NCBI GenBank assembly: GCA_016179055.1
Contig: JACOSC010000255.1
Coordinates: 1-42,669 of the forward strand
DNA: 42,669 nt
DNA from: Acidobacteriota bacterium
GTDB taxonomy: Bacteria > Acidobacteriota > UBA6911 > JACOSC01
Reading direction: 5' to 3'
Position 1 is the first letter of the stretch. Each line of letters begins with the position of its first letter. The notes under the pieces were generated by a model. That model did no database searches. It was not told where the DNA came from and saw nothing but the letters and a program-made list of their open reading frames with translations. This document shows positions 15,098 to 25,100 of this stretch, piece after piece. A program made the translations under genes and the position numbers.

Positions 15098-15172
15098 GGT
15101 TCTGTCTGAAAAGATTAGTCTGCCAGGTTTAGCCGTCTAATCCAAAACACTTGATTACGCTGTCGGGATTGT

Positions 15173-15201
15173 ATCATATCAGTTGGCCATAGCTTGGGCA
15201 A
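15173..15201 (-). promoter_or_regulatory. Candidate promoter of array 2
   Basis: Minus strand: -35 TTGCCC (15201-15196), 17-bp spacer, -10 TATGAT (15178-15173). It lies between the intI remnant and the attI-like site and reads into the trypsin-like and RM cassettes. Confidence 0.5.
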
Positions 15202-15275
15202 GTGAATTTTCTCAAATCTCAAACGATTAGCCCGCTCGCGCTTTCCGCCTAATCCGAGAGGGCCGCTGCAGCGCA

Positions 15276-15407
15276 TCAGAGCTTATCGGCTGGGCGGCAC
15301 ACACCACGACCTCCCTGATTCAATACCTGTGAGAAAATCATGGTCGTGTTCAGATCTTGGTGGCCCAATAGCTCCGGCACGGTCTGGATATCGTACCCAT
15401 CTTCATC
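15276..15407 (-). pseudogene. C-terminal remnant of an integron integrase (IntI)
   Basis: About 42 codons read [41 protein letters not shown], then TGA at 15278-15276. This is the end of an IntI tyrosine recombinase: ELLGH carries the catalytic His, TTMI(Y)THVL the nucleophile, and GGRGVRSPADxL is the typical integron integrase end. The nucleophilic Tyr is replaced by Phe (TTC). Upstream of DGYD the reading frame loses all resemblance, so most of the gene is gone or scrambled. It points the same way as the cassettes, as in 'reverse' integrons such as that of Treponema denticola. Confidence 0.8.
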
Positions 15408-15752
15408 TTCTTCGATACCAAAAATCGTACCGGATAGTTAAAGCAGAAGAGCCAACAACGGGTCGGAATGTACCTTGGCGGGGTCGTGCTTGCGCACAAT
15501 ATCTTTCTAGAAAATGTTCTTGGAAAAGTGGCACAGGCGGGACGACTGTATGGACAGGCAAAATGCCTGTCCCACATTTTTTAACCGATTGGATTACGGC
15601 TGGTCCGTGTGAGGTTAGGACACAGAATATGGGGGACAGGCGTTCTGCCTGCCCCCCATGATTGGACACCCGCTGGGTCGATCTTCCCTGCTCCATTTAC
15701 GGAGAAGTTAGGACAAACCCGTGACGGGGAGAAATGGCTTTGCCGACTCGGA
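15408..15752. repeat. Intergenic region with GACAGGC hairpin repeats
   Basis: No gene is supported. Two palindromes lie 70 bases apart: GGACAGGC AAAAT GCCTGTCC (15552-15572) and GGGGGACAGGC GTTCT GCCTGCCCCCC (15631-15656). Repeats of this 'acaggca..tgcctgt' type are scattered through many environmental genomes and are probably REP-like. They could also stop transcription from the large gene at 15753. Confidence 0.5.
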
Positions 15753-18700
15753 TTATTCCGATATCATCAGCTCAGCAAAAGTTCCCGGGTTTCCGAAAGC
15801 TTCAACGGCTTCGAGAGTCGATCCAGCTCTCACCAACGATGAAATGTCAATGTAGGTGGCGCCGTTTGGGGCCATGAAGCAATAATTGGGATTACAGTAA
15901 CCGCCACCATCGGGATCTTGCGTAATGGATACAATGCCATTACTCAAGTATAGGATGAGGTCAGTTAAGCCACGATTGGCAATCAACAGACGGCTCCTCA
16001 TTGGGTTGGTGACGGTGAATCCGGCTGGGGAAATTTGACCAGCCCGATTACTCACCAAGAAGAACTGGCAGACCTCGCGGTTGCCGGCTACATCCGCCAC
16101 ATCAAGCTCGATGAACGCCGGATTGTCCGCAGCAACCTTTGTCCCTGTGACGACAACGGCGACGTCAGTGCCTGGCGTGAAGGGTGGAATCACCACATCG
16201 GCATTTTCGGTTATTGGGTCGATGGTATCCAACCCGCTGTTGATGTCTCGTACCAGAATCGTCGCCGTCCGAGGTATCTCGGCCGTGAGAGAGATCGCTC
16301 CGCAATGAGGCGGCTCCGTATCGGGGCCAGGAGGCAGAACTTGTATGGTGATGACCCTCGTGGTCGAGGCCCCATGGTTATCGGTCGCAGTAAAGGTAAC
16401 CGCATAGGTACCAACCTGACTGCGGATGGGCCCCCATTCGAATAAGCTGCTAACCGGATTGGCCGGCTGAGGAATGGCAAAGTCCGCTCCCGTCGGCAAA
16501 CCGGAAACGCTTAACGACACCGTGTCCCCGAAATCAGGATCGGAGGCTTGCACGGTAAAGGTTAAGAAGCCGGCGGCGCGCACGCTTACTGGAGCGGTCG
16601 TGGGCGTTGGGGGCGAATCAAACGTCGGAGGATTGTTCGGCGGCGGCGCCGGTACGACTTCGATTCGTATACAGTGAGAAACCGAATCAGAGCCCGACGT
16701 GGCCGTGAAAGTAATCGTGTGGAAGCCGACCTGACCAGCGGTAGGCATCCAGGCGAAGGTGCTACTGACCGGGTTGCCGGGAGGGACGCTCGGGAAACTG
16801 GATCCGGTGGGCAGTCCGGTGGCCCCCAGCGTTACGTTAGTACTGCTAGTGGGATGCGACGCCTGAACTGGGAATTGTATCCGCGTGCCCGACTGAATAC
16901 GATAGGTCGTCTCTGGGCACCGCGAAGGTGGTGTCGGTGGAACATCGAAACGAGGCAGAGTGCGTGGCGGTGAGGCAAATATCGATTCGGAGAATGTATA
17001 CGATTGCCCTGGAGCCAGCGCAATGGCGGTCCCCGCCGTCGGTCCGAAAAAGTAATTGAGGGCCGTGTCACCGCCGGCGAAGCCGCGGCAATTTGAGGCC
17101 ATCGTTGCAATGTCCCGGTTAGGGTCAACAGTATATTCAAAAGGAAATCTACTGAAAACGGTATCCCAACAGACGAACTGCAAGCGATCCGGCTGTGAAG
17201 GCGGGGGGATAATCCCCTGTGGGCCATTCACCGTTCCGAAGACCGCGTAGAGAGGCGGGCCAAAGTCATTATTTACGATTCGATACGCCGTAAAAGTCGG
17301 AAAATCAAAGTTCGACTCCCGGACTCGGACAGGGGCATCAGGACCGATTTCCTGGAACGTCGGCCCATCGTCCTGACCAATTTGGAAATCCCAGAAGTAT
17401 CGCCCGCCGACAGCCAGCAGTGCCGTTCCTGTATTGGTGATCTTGGTAGTAACCTCTATGGTTGTGTTGTTGAATGTAGTTCCGTTGATGCGAACTAGCT
17501 GCTCTATGTCCATTTTATCTCGAGTTTGCGGCGCTCCAGGAAGTTCGTACACCGTTCGTACGCCCGTGCCTTCCACTCGGTTATAAGTAACGAAGGGACC
17601 CAAGTTGACTGTGGCGGCGAGACCGCCTTGGGTATACGTCGTATTGCTGGTCCAGGACCTGATCGTATTATAGGTCGTAAACGGATCCCCATCTTTTCCT
17701 CCGTAAAGGAGATTTCGTCCGCCCGGGACGGGATGAGTGGGACCCGTTCTTGCCGTATAACGCCCGTCGGGACCTACGAAAATAACATAGATGCCATTCG
17801 TGGCCGTGCCACCGGTGCCAGGCGAGGGCACCTGACGATACGCCAAAACAAAATTTCCCGCGGCGGGGCCTGAGCCGCGTACACGTGCGCGGTAGGGCCC
17901 AGTAGCGGGCGCCGGCCAGATGACGCGGGACTGCAATCCGCAGGTGTGGTCATCTGAGACCAGCAGAGTGGATCCGTCGGCGCTCCGTACATCAATGATG
18001 GTATCAAAAGTAGCCGAACCGGGGGCGCAAGTGGTAAACTCATAGCGCTGTCCACCGGTGGCCGTGAAGCAGTAATCCCGGAATTGACCGCTGGCGATGG
18101 AGCCGGCTATCGTTTGGAAACTTTCCGTGGTGGTGATGGTGGTGCAAGGGGGTGGCGGAGCGATCATCCGGTAGGCCATCGCAAAGCTTCCAAAAGAATC
18201 CGCATATCCGCGTACACGAGCGCGGAAAGGTCCTGAACTCGGGGCTTGCCAGATCACCCGAGATTGCACACCACAACTATCATCATCGGTAGCAAGGATA
18301 GCCGAGCCGTCAGCGCTGCGCACATCAATGATCGTATCATAGGTCGCAGATCCCGGCGTGCAGGTTGTAAATTCATAACGTGTTCCCGTCGTCGCGGTGA
18401 AACAGTAATCGCGGAATTGTCCCGTCGTGTGGGAACCGGACACCGTCTGATAGGATTCGGTTGGAGTAATCGGCGGGCATCCGGGACCGGCGGGATCGAG
18501 GACCGATTCTTCCACATCTTCCAGCAATTTGGTGAAGGTAGTGGTGATCTGCAAAGCTTCGATTTCCTTGCCCTGATCGTCAACGGGCACCAGGCGGTAG
18601 GTAACCATCACCGGTGCGACGGGAAGAGCCTCGCGAAATTTTAATACCTCGATAAGCTCCCGATTTACTGGTAGCCATGCGGTTTGATCGTAGTCTTGTC

Positions 18701-18914
18701 GATATAGATTGTAGCCAATTATTTCGCTGCCGCCCACGGCATCCCAGCGGAGCTGCACCGCGCCTTGATTGTAAGAAGCCTCCAGGCTCCCGTTCTGGGA
18801 CGAAGGGCGATCAGGGGTTTGACCATAGGCGGGGGACAAACCAAGAACGCAAGCTAAAACAGCTACAAGAAAAACCGGTGATACAAGTCGGTTTCTAATT
18901 CTGCGCATGAACAT
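15753..18914 (-). CDS. Large secreted protein with PPC and Ig-like domains
   Basis: A 1053-residue exported protein. Signal peptide about residues 1-31 (LVAVLACVLGLSPAYGQ). Residues 40-130 resemble a fibronectin III module (GAVQLRWDAVGGSEIIGYNL). Two PPC-like repeats follow (about 145-250 and 255-365; each has GQFRDYCFTAT, YEFTTC.PGSAT.DTIIDVRS and a paired-Cys pattern). Residues 370-690 form a region I do not recognise. Two Ig/cadherin-like repeats follow (about 690-870, each with PVSS.F.W and VTFTAT), and a C-terminal domain ending FGNPGTFAELMISE. I infer an extracellular or surface structural protein; no catalytic motif is seen. GGAGG is 7 bases before the ATG. It is transcribed divergently from the gene at 19427. 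Confidence 0.8.
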   Translation of the reverse strand: MFMRRIRNRLVSPVFLVAVLACVLGLSPAYGQTPDRPSSQNGSLEASYNQGAVQLRWDAVGGSEIIGYNLYRQDYDQTAWLPVNRELIEVLKFREALPVAPVMVTYRLVPVDDQGKEIEALQITTTFTKLLEDVEESVLDPAGPGCPPITPTESYQTVSGSHTTGQFRDYCFTATTGTRYEFTTCTPGSATYDTIIDVRSADGSAILATDDDSCGVQSRVIWQAPSSGPFRARVRGYADSFGSFAMAYRMIAPPPPCTTITTTESFQTIAGSIASGQFRDYCFTATGGQRYEFTTCAPGSATFDTIIDVRSADGSTLLVSDDHTCGLQSRVIWPAPATGPYRARVRGSGPAAGNFVLAYRQVPSPGTGGTATNGIYVIFVGPDGRYTARTGPTHPVPGGRNLLYGGKDGDPFTTYNTIRSWTSNTTYTQGGLAATVNLGPFVTYNRVEGTGVRTVYELPGAPQTRDKMDIEQLVRINGTTFNNTTIEVTTKITNTGTALLAVGGRYFWDFQIGQDDGPTFQEIGPDAPVRVRESNFDFPTFTAYRIVNNDFGPPLYAVFGTVNGPQGIIPPPSQPDRLQFVCWDTVFSRFPFEYTVDPNRDIATMASNCRGFAGGDTALNYFFGPTAGTAIALAPGQSYTFSESIFASPPRTLPRFDVPPTPPSRCPETTYRIQSGTRIQFPVQASHPTSSTNVTLGATGLPTGSSFPSVPPGNPVSSTFAWMPTAGQVGFHTITFTATSGSDSVSHCIRIEVVPAPPPNNPPTFDSPPTPTTAPVSVRAAGFLTFTVQASDPDFGDTVSLSVSGLPTGADFAIPQPANPVSSLFEWGPIRSQVGTYAVTFTATDNHGASTTRVITIQVLPPGPDTEPPHCGAISLTAEIPRTATILVRDINSGLDTIDPITENADVVIPPFTPGTDVAVVVTGTKVAADNPAFIELDVADVAGNREVCQFFLVSNRAGQISPAGFTVTNPMRSRLLIANRGLTDLILYLSNGIVSITQDPDGGGYCNPNYCFMAPNGATYIDISSLVRAGSTLEAVEAFGNPGTFAELMISE

Positions 18915-19426
18915 ACTGTTACCTCCTCTAATGCAAAGCTATAGTGAGCGGCTTTGTACACCACCAAAGGATAGGATCTAAGCCGAACCCACGGGTTACA
19001 CGTTTGCCAGGCCATTTGAACGCATTTGGCCTCGTAAGGCCGATTGGCCATTCATTTCAAAATACCGATCAGCCCTCGATTGCCAGAGTTATTAATGTAC
19101 AGAAAATGGGTAAGTGGTCCCCCTTAAAGACAACCCATAGGTTACTTAAAAACAACTGGGTTGTCAACAGGAATTTGGAGTAGACAGAAATTCGTTGAAT
19201 TTGGTAGGTAATCATAGTATAGTGGCTTCATCGGCTCGATTGGGCGTTTCGGTGAAACGCATACGTATGCGCCGGTAATAGCGTTTTGCTTTCTCACAAA
19301 CTTGTAGAGCATTGGGGAACTCGCCATGAAATCTCCGGTGAAGTCCAATAGCGCGCGGGCGTGTAATTCCTCATAATTTAGTTAACGATTTTGTTGCCCA
19401 AACCATATAAATGGTAAAGGAGGATT
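18915..19426. promoter_or_regulatory. Divergent intergenic region with two promoters and an operator-like palindrome
   Basis: Minus promoter: -35 TTGACA (19163-19158), 17-bp spacer, -10 TAACCT, for the gene at 18914. Plus promoter: -35 TTGAAT (19195-19200), 17-bp spacer, -10 TATAGT (19218-19223), for the gene at 19427. A 9-bp inverted repeat, GACAACCCA (19129-19137) and TGGGTTGTC (19157-19165), brackets the minus promoter from the -35 to just past the -10, as an operator would. Both genes would have leaders of about 200 bases. No gene is seen here. Confidence 0.5.
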
Positions 19427-21775
19427 ATGAGTAAAGGCAGCCGTACAGGTCTTATGGTCGGTATCATGTTCGTTTGGATCTGGTCTTCATTTTTCGTATG
19501 GGCCCAGGCCACTAACGGCACGAAATACATCTTCGGCGACTCCGGTGGGGATCCGGCCACGCCCGGGACACCGAATTTTAGTCGCGCGCTCGGGGCACGG
19601 TTTCAATCTTCGGCGCTGCGCAAGATCGAAGACTACTTGCGCAATGAGGGCTTCAGCAGTTTTCCCACGGGCCGTGTTTGTTTCAACGACCGGGCCGAAT
19701 GCTATCGCCAAGTCAACGTTTGTCTACACTATGACATCAAGTTCAACAACCGCGCCGACCTGCGCTTTCGGTCCGATGTGGGAGCCAACGGCGCGCTGGA
19801 AGTGAATCTGGCCATCAAACGTCCGCACAATGGCAGCGCGCCGTGGGACCTCAGCAGCATCGATGTTCACCTGCGCAACCCGACGACTTTTTCCTGGTGC
19901 TGGGCGAATCCGTTGCGCGATTTTACGAACGGCCGCGTAAAATTTAGCGAGGATGGGAGCACGCCCGGGCTGACGGTAAATCTTTTGGTCGAGCCGGTCT
20001 TGCAGGGCGGTGTCCTATCCATACGCAAAATCGGCGGAAGCGGTGTGCGCATCAATCGCATGTATTTGCAATTTTCCGGATGGCCGGATTGGCTGATCAA
20101 CTGGGTGTTCAATCTGTCCTTCATACGGAACTCTCTGGCAAGCACGGTCGAGACGCAAACCATCAATGCGCTGAACAACTATCTGCGCGACCTAATGCGA
20201 TTCCAGGGCGGTTTTGAAGGATTCAGTTACAGTTTTAACGGCTCGCGCGCCAAGATTGACAGCAATGGCCTGAACATGTATTTCAACGGCGGAGTAAATT
20301 ATACGGGCGAGGAAGCCGCCTGCACCGCCGGCCGCGCGCCATGGCCCACGGAACCCGGGACAGATCCCGCATCAACCATTGAAAGTTTTCATCAGACCAA
20401 GGACGTCGGAGTCGCCGTACGAATGGTGCTCGCCAACAACGCCCTGCGCGAGGCCTATAACCGCGGTGTGTTCTGTTACAAGAACGATGCCTCGCCATTT
20501 CGGGTTGCCGATCTGTGCAGCTTTGCTCCGGAGATCTGTGACTTGATTAACCCGGAAGGGGAAGTCTATTTCGATATGAAGCTCTTGCCTGATGTTTCGG
20601 ATCCGGCGCAGCTTCCCCGCCTTGAAATCACGCAGCCGGGAACGGACGGCCGATTAACGGTGCGATTTAATGGGTTAAACATACAGGCTTTTTATCGAGA
20701 TCCAAAAACGCCGCAATGGACCAACATGCTTTGTCTATATTTAGATGCCGGGGTCGAAGCCACGGTCGCCTTTGTCGGCAGCGCGGTTTTCTTGCGCTTA
20801 GGTGATCGGGGCACCGAAATCGTTGGCTATAACGGCATGCTGTTGCCGACCGATATCGAGAACTGCACCGGCGGGCTGGATATCGGGAAGTTATTGCCTC
20901 CCGAAGAAGTCGAGGGCTTCATCCGCGGCTTTCTCATTCCTTTCTTTAACAATACGGTTGGCCAGGTGCCGTTCTCTACAAACATTTTTGACTTCGCCTG
21001 TTATCGCGTATTTGCCAATGGTTATGGACTGGGCGGCGAATACACCAACATTTATGCGTCATTCCTCAAAGCGCGCGATCTACCGGGATGCACGGCGCCA
21101 GGCGGCCGTACTACGGTTGAGATTTTCAACGGTCCGGCGGAAGGATCCTATACCAGCAACCGTCGGGCGGGATTCTGGGCGCGGGCGGCCGATCCACGTG
21201 GAGAAACCGCTTGTGTCGATATGCGCTATGCCTCTGGATACGATGCTCCCCCCACCGGTTATGCGCCGGCCGGCGGCTGTCCACTTGGCCTATACACGAC
21301 CGCGCCGGCAAGCGATCTCGCCGATGGCCCCCATGTTTTTCGCATTCAAGCCAAGACGTTGGCCGTGCGAGCGGATACGTGTCTGCCGAGCGGCCGCCCC
21401 GAGTGCGAGTCCCTGGTAATGGAGCGTCGATTCATCGTGGATGCTACGCCGCCGGCGGCCCCGCAGTTGCTCTGTCCTTCGGCCGGTCCAGCCGGCGATT
21501 TTGCCGTGGCGTGGAGTTCCGGTTCCGACGCGCTGACTCCGCCGGAGCGTCTGCGTTATATGTGGTTCCTGGAAAACTTGGGGACGGGAGAGCGGCGGCA
21601 GTCGTTCGGGTTGCTGAGCGATGAGGAGCGCGGCGTCGCGCTGAGCGTCGAGACGCCGGGCATCAACCCGTCGGCCTTGGATCCCAAGGCCGCTTACGAC
21701 TTCTGGGTCAAGACGGTGGATCAAGCCGGCAACGTCTCCGGAGAATCCAACCGCTGCCGCTTCATTACAAACTAA
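19427..21775 (+). CDS. Secreted protein with candidate BPI/TULIP-like fold
   Basis: A 782-residue exported protein: signal peptide about 1-27 (MVGIMFVWIWSSFFVWAQ). Residues about 45-565 resemble a two-domain BPI/LBP lipid-binding (TULIP) protein. LEVNLAIKRP and VHLRNPTTFSW strands lead to GWPDWLINWVFNLSFIRNSL plus ETQTINALNNYLRDL, which matches the long C-terminal helix region of the first BPI half. A second half starts VGVAVRMVLANNALREAYNR and continues with RLEITQPGTDGRLTVRFNGL, VQ/IQAFYRDP and PPEEVEGFIRGFLIPFFNNT. The C-terminal 200 residues look like two Ig-type modules. It contains many Cys. The resemblance is by eye only. GGAGG lies 5 bases before the ATG. Confidence 0.6.
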   Translation: MSKGSRTGLMVGIMFVWIWSSFFVWAQATNGTKYIFGDSGGDPATPGTPNFSRALGARFQSSALRKIEDYLRNEGFSSFPTGRVCFNDRAECYRQVNVCLHYDIKFNNRADLRFRSDVGANGALEVNLAIKRPHNGSAPWDLSSIDVHLRNPTTFSWCWANPLRDFTNGRVKFSEDGSTPGLTVNLLVEPVLQGGVLSIRKIGGSGVRINRMYLQFSGWPDWLINWVFNLSFIRNSLASTVETQTINALNNYLRDLMRFQGGFEGFSYSFNGSRAKIDSNGLNMYFNGGVNYTGEEAACTAGRAPWPTEPGTDPASTIESFHQTKDVGVAVRMVLANNALREAYNRGVFCYKNDASPFRVADLCSFAPEICDLINPEGEVYFDMKLLPDVSDPAQLPRLEITQPGTDGRLTVRFNGLNIQAFYRDPKTPQWTNMLCLYLDAGVEATVAFVGSAVFLRLGDRGTEIVGYNGMLLPTDIENCTGGLDIGKLLPPEEVEGFIRGFLIPFFNNTVGQVPFSTNIFDFACYRVFANGYGLGGEYTNIYASFLKARDLPGCTAPGGRTTVEIFNGPAEGSYTSNRRAGFWARAADPRGETACVDMRYASGYDAPPTGYAPAGGCPLGLYTTAPASDLADGPHVFRIQAKTLAVRADTCLPSGRPECESLVMERRFIVDATPPAAPQLLCPSAGPAGDFAVAWSSGSDALTPPERLRYMWFLENLGTGERRQSFGLLSDEERGVALSVETPGINPSALDPKAAYDFWVKTVDQAGNVSGESNRCRFITN

Positions 21776-21797
21776 TCAACACCTATGACGAATATGG

Positions 21798-21821
21798 AGG
21801 GGCGCCGTGAGAGGCGCCCCT
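21798..21821 (+). terminator. Hairpin after the TULIP-like gene
   Basis: AGGGGCGCC-GTGAGA-GGCGCCCCT, a perfect 9-bp stem with a 6-base loop, 22 bases after the stop codon. It is not followed by a T-run, so it is either a Rho-aided terminator or a 3' stabilising hairpin. The rest of 21822-22106 holds no gene and no promoter I can support. Confidence 0.5.
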
Positions 21822-22106
21822 GCCTCCTCGCAGTAGCCGGCGGCCTTCATCTAAATCAATTTCGTTTGCGGATGGAAGATTTGCCAATTTGCAACATTCC
21901 GCAATCCGAAATCTGCTAACTGAATTCGTCTAAAATCTATTTTGCTATTTTCAACGGGTTTCATTTGCGCTACTATTACGACCGTGCTGTAGTTTCCCGT
22001 TTGGTGGGCAGGTTTAGAAGTCGCTCCGAAATCGGTTTACATAATTCATTACTGGAGGATGTGGCGCCAGTAACATCGATCCGTATATTCATTGCGGGAG
22101 GAATTT

Positions 22107-25100
22107 ATGATGCACAGAGGTTTTTGCTATAGAGTTTTCTTATGCGCGCTGAGCGCGCTCGCCTTGGCAGTACCGGTTTTTCCGCAGGCGGCAGGATCGA
22201 CGGCGGAACTGCGCGGCAAGGTTACGGACCAGTCCGGCGGTGTTCTGCCGGGGGTTACCATCATGCTAAGCGATGAGGCCAAGGGCACCACGCGCTCGGC
22301 CATCACCGATGAAAGAGGCGCTTTTGCCATTCCACTTCTGCCCCCAGCCGTGTACGAAGCGAAAGCAGCCTTTCCCGGCTTCGGAACCCAAATTCGCAAG
22401 GGTGTCCGGCTGACGGTCGGACAAATCGCCACACTGGACTTCCTCTTACAAGTCAGTGGACGGACCGAGGAGATTGTGGTCACCGGCGAAGCCCAGTTGA
22501 TTGAAACTACTCGCACTCAACAATCGAATACCATCGAAGAGAAGCGAATTCGGGAGTTGCCGATCAATCGCCGCGATTACTTAAGTTATTCACTGCTGGC
22601 GCCCGGCGTGACCGATTCCAAGGCCATCGCCGATAATTCCGATTTTCGTGTGACTCAAACGCCGAATTCCGGGTTGTCCTTTTATGGCAGCAATGGACGG
22701 GGCAATAACGTGACGATTGACGGATTAGACAACAATTTTGACTCCGGCGGCGTACGACCCACGCTTAGTCAGGAAGGCGTTCAGGAGTTTCAAATTAATC
22801 GCAGTAACTACTCGGCGGAATTTGGTGGGGCCAGCGGCGGCGTCATCAACATTGTTTCCAAGTCCGGCGCCAATGAGTTTCATGGCAACGTTTTTGGTTT
22901 CTTTCGCAACGAACAACTCGACGCGCGCAATCCGTTCGCCTTTCAAAATGTGGGCGACCAGGTCGGAGTGCCGGTAAAGCCGGTTCTCAGTCGCCAGCAG
23001 TACGGTGTGACCTTGGGCGGCCCCATTCGACGGGACAAGACATTCTTTTTTGGGGCGTTTGAACAATTGAACGAGAATCGCGGCGCCACGGTGCCACTAC
23101 TTCTTAATTTCGACCCCTTCGGACCGGACGCCACGCAGCGCCAGATTTTAAATGTCTTGAGCGGCATACCTGGAACGGGCCAAATCGTAGGCGTTTTAAC
23201 GGGGCTCTGGACTACTTGCGTGGCCCCCTGCCGTGTTGGTTTTGCGGGCGACGCCAACAAAACCCGCACGATAAATTTATTTAAGACTAACAGCGGCGTA
23301 GCGCCGGTGCGGGACCATAACACAACGACCTCCTTGCGGCTTGACCATAATTTCAGCCCCAGCGACCAATTGTTCAGCCGTTTTAACTATACGAAGCAAT
23401 TTGGCCGCAACACCGCCGTGGGCGCGCTGCTCGGCTTTTCGCGCGGCAGCGAGAGCATCACCAAAGACTGGACCTTCGTCGTTTCCGAAAACCACATATT
23501 TAGTCCGAACATGTATAACGAATTCCGCACCAAGTTCTCGTATACGTCCGCCTACTTCATCCCGGCAGAACCCAATGGACCTGCGCTCGACATCAACGGC
23601 TTCGGGTTTTTCGGCAAGAATATTTTCTTGCCGGCCTTTAACATTGAGCGGAACCTGCAGTGGATCGATAATTTTTCCCTCATTCGAGGCAACCACACGT
23701 TTAAAATGGGTGCGGATATAAGCTTCTATCCTCACTACCACGCCGATAACCAAACCTTCTTTGGCGGCCGTTTTAATTTCGGACCGCTGCCGGCCGGCGC
23801 CCTGCTTCCCCCCGCCTTGATCGGCCCGGCGCTTGCCGCACTCAATGGAGCCGGCCGCGCCGACCTAGCCGGTTTCCTACAAGGTCCCAGCAGCGTTAAT
23901 GCCTTGCAGGCCTTTAATGCCGGTGTGCCGCAATTTTATCAACAGGGCTTTGGCACTACGGTGTACACGTCCAATATCCATCGCTACGGTTTCTATTTTC
24001 AGGACAGTTGGAAAGTATCGCCGACCTTCATGATCAATATGGGCTTACGTTACGAGCTTGACCAGGAACCGGGTGGGCTACTTCTCGACCAAACGGCCAT
24101 TCGACAGACGCCCATTCCTCAACCGCAACTGCGCGATTTTCCTCGCGACAAGAAGAACTTTGCGCCGCGGGTGGGCTTCTCCTGGGATCCCAAAGGCGAT
24201 GGCAAGACCGTGCTGCGCGGCGGCTATGGAATCTATTACGCGCCGATTCCCTTCCAGATTCCTGATGTAGTGGCTACATTGAACGGCGTGGTTATCCGGC
24301 AGGTCTTCACGTCATTGGCGGTGGGCACGCTGCCTATCACCATCTTTCAGGGACTGAGAGGCAACGGGGTTCTGGGATCGCGCCGTATTACCGAGGCCGA
24401 TATATCAGCCTTTGGGCTTACTCCCCGACCGGACCCGAACAATCCCTTTGCTGTCCTGTTCCCGATTGAATCTAGATACCAGCGTCCGTACACGCAGCAG
24501 ATAAGCTTCGGCATTGAACGCGAGCTGTTCCGTAACCTCTCGATATCGGCCGATTATATTTTTGTGCGGGGCGCCAAGATTACGCGTGCCCGCGATAATA
24601 ATCTGGTGCCGACGGGAGGCACGTTGGCGAATGGAGCGCGTGCGTTTACCTTCAACAAGCCATTGACGCTCCAATCCAATGTCTTCGAATCATCGGCCAA
24701 TTCCTTTTATCATGGTTTCACGCTATCGGCCAACAAGCGCTACAGCCGGCATTTCTTGTTGACCGGCAACTACACATTCAGCAAAGCGATGGACGAAGTG
24801 ACCGATTATAACAGCGATTTCGAGGCGCACGATCAGCTTAACTTGCGCGCCGAGCGCGCGCTGTCGGCGTTTCATCAGCGTCATCGCATTGTGATGGCCG
24901 GTGTGCTGGAGAGTCCATTCAAGGCCGGGCCGGGCAATCATGTGGTCTCTCGTATTTTTGCCGATACGAATCTTTCTCCGATTTTGACGGTCATCAGCTC
25001 GCGGCCCTTTAATCTTTTAGCCGGTACGGATACCAGCGGCGATCGCCATTCAACCACGCATCGGCCACCTTTTGCCGGTCGCAATACCGGCATCGGGCCG

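Noticed and set aside
15350-15577. 75-codon frame over the IntI remnant
   Set aside because: It is in another frame; the IntI similarity lies in the frame ending at 15276.
15552-15656. The GACAGGC hairpins as a CRISPR array
   Set aside because: Only two copies, of differing sequence, with no regular spacer. No CRISPR array was found anywhere in the window.
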